Part shown: positions 63,692 to 64,000 of the stretch, piece by piece
Layout of the letters: each line of letters starts with the position of its first letter
Position numbering within the stretch: position 1 is the stretch's first letter
Source: Ktedonobacter racemifer DSM 44963
GTDB lineage: Bacteria; Chloroflexota; Ktedonobacteria; Ktedonobacterales; Ktedonobacteraceae
Length of the DNA stretch: 64,000 nt
Assembly: GCF_000178855.1 (NCBI RefSeq)
Contig: NZ_ADVG01000003.1
Span: 2,170,001 to 2,234,000 of the forward strand
Reading direction: 5' to 3'
Program-made: the position numbers and the translations under genes
The notes under the pieces: generated by a model
Told to the model about the DNA's origin: nothing
Databases searched by the model: none
What the model saw: the letters and a program-made list of their open reading frames with translations, nothing else

Positions 63692-64000
63692 TTAGTGTTG
63701 CTCTTGCTCTGAAGGGGAACTCCTCTGTGGGGGGGGCTCCCTCCGTTGGATTGCTGCTTGCTGCTCTGCTAATTTGATCAAGATGTCCTGTTCACGCTCA
63801 TTGGGTGTCAGCACACGCACCCCCTCGGGCGTCGTAATCAGAAAATCACGGAGCGTTTCATCGTGGGCGGAAAAGCGCATCTTCGGAACGAAGAGGATGC
63901 GATGGAGTTTCCCTTGATAGATGAGGTGCTGCATAGACACCACATTTTCTGCAAGCACCGTCAGTTCATTCACGGAGAAATCCGGTTGCGTGATGATGCC
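63692..64000 (-). CDS. KaiC/RAD55-like ATPase, C-terminal part (runs off window)
   Basis: The frame is open through the right edge; the GTG at 63973 is probably internal because the reading frame before it (IITQPDFSV) is continuous. The visible end, VLAENVVSMQHLIYQGKLHRILFVPKMRFSAHDETLRDFLITTPEGVRVL, resembles the strand-loop near the end of a KaiC repeat (HRxLxVxKMRxSxHDxxLRxFxIxxxGIxV). A Pro/Gln-rich tail follows. Members are RecA-fold ATPases, often paired with receivers and kinases. Walker motifs lie outside the window. Confidence 0.6.
   Translation of the reverse strand, partial: GIITQPDFSVNELTVLAENVVSMQHLIYQGKLHRILFVPKMRFSAHDETLRDFLITTPEGVRVLTPNEREQDILIKLAEQQAAIQRREPPPQRSSPSEQEQH

Noticed and set aside
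1..64000. tRNA, rRNA and classical defence systems (CRISPR-Cas, restriction-modification, retron)
   Set aside because: Looked for conserved sequence and gene signatures on both strands and saw none that I could support.

Overview
The window looks like a mobile-element-saturated segment of a chromosome from a spore-forming, multicellular-type Chloroflexota, most likely class Ktedonobacteria. This is inference, not a database match. The support is the very high density of TnpB-only IS605-type elements and nested insertion sequences, several multi-TM histidine kinases with their NarL-type regulators, a zinc-ribbon Ser/Thr kinase, an F420-type (LLM and DDN-like) redox pair, and a mid-50s GC feel with local swings. 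No rRNA, tRNA or CRISPR array was seen.

Layout. 1-7.4 kb: a partial unknown gene, a class C beta-lactamase-like serine hydrolase, a GMC oxidoreductase, a truncated ankyrin gene, a complete tyrosine recombinase and an LLM oxidoreductase, with two palindrome-flanked mini-elements and a TnpB remnant between them. 7.5-18.1 kb: an IS archipelago. It holds one TnpB element, then two near-identical 1584-bp ISNCY-type elements in opposite orientation (9532-11115 and 16511-18094). They bracket a TnpB element sitting in a mini-element, and a third, longer ISNCY relative that is itself split by another TnpB element. All three ISNCY elements abut CTAG inside CTAGTACTAG runs. 18.2-21.3 kb: a GC-rich SMP-30 lactonase, CsrA, an asd remnant and a multi-TM sensor-like protein. 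21.4-25.6 kb: transposase graveyard around an ISL3 element with 34-bp perfect ends.

25.7-35.7 kb is the most chromosomal-looking stretch: a Ser/Thr kinase fused to EF-Tu domains II and III, a hypothetical protein, RecD2 helicase, a 44-residue small ORF, an IS-end-derived mini-element, and a two-component operon (membrane sensor kinase plus NarL-type regulator). 36.0-41.4 kb: one IS630 gene is broken into three pieces by two insertions. The first is a 3.16-kb unit carrying a GAF histidine kinase plus a transposase. The second is a TnpB element that also encodes a divergent ribbon-helix-helix (RHH) protein. 41.5-45.7 kb: a large TnpB, a DinB-like protein, and a second copy of the RHH-TnpB element. 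46-56 kb: a penicillin-binding protein, alpha/beta hydrolase, an IS6 element that beheaded a MarR gene, a DDN-like oxidoreductase, a second copy of the Cys-rich transposase interrupted by a decayed TnpB element, and a histidine phosphatase. 56.0-60.9 kb: a 4.86-kb unit with 59-bp inverted ends containing an IS701 transposase, an HTH protein and a PAS histidine kinase. The last 3 kb hold a HAD phosphatase, small unknown genes, a single-domain response regulator and the C-terminus of a KaiC-like ATPase.

Most notable: (1) the kinase-EF-Tu fusion; (2) the twice-occurring RHH-TnpB module, with a sigma70-like TnpB promoter overlapped by a palindrome that is a good candidate RHH operator; (3) two transposon-like units carrying sensor kinases as cargo; (4) insertion junctions that let the TnpB targets (TTAC, TCAC) and guides be read directly.
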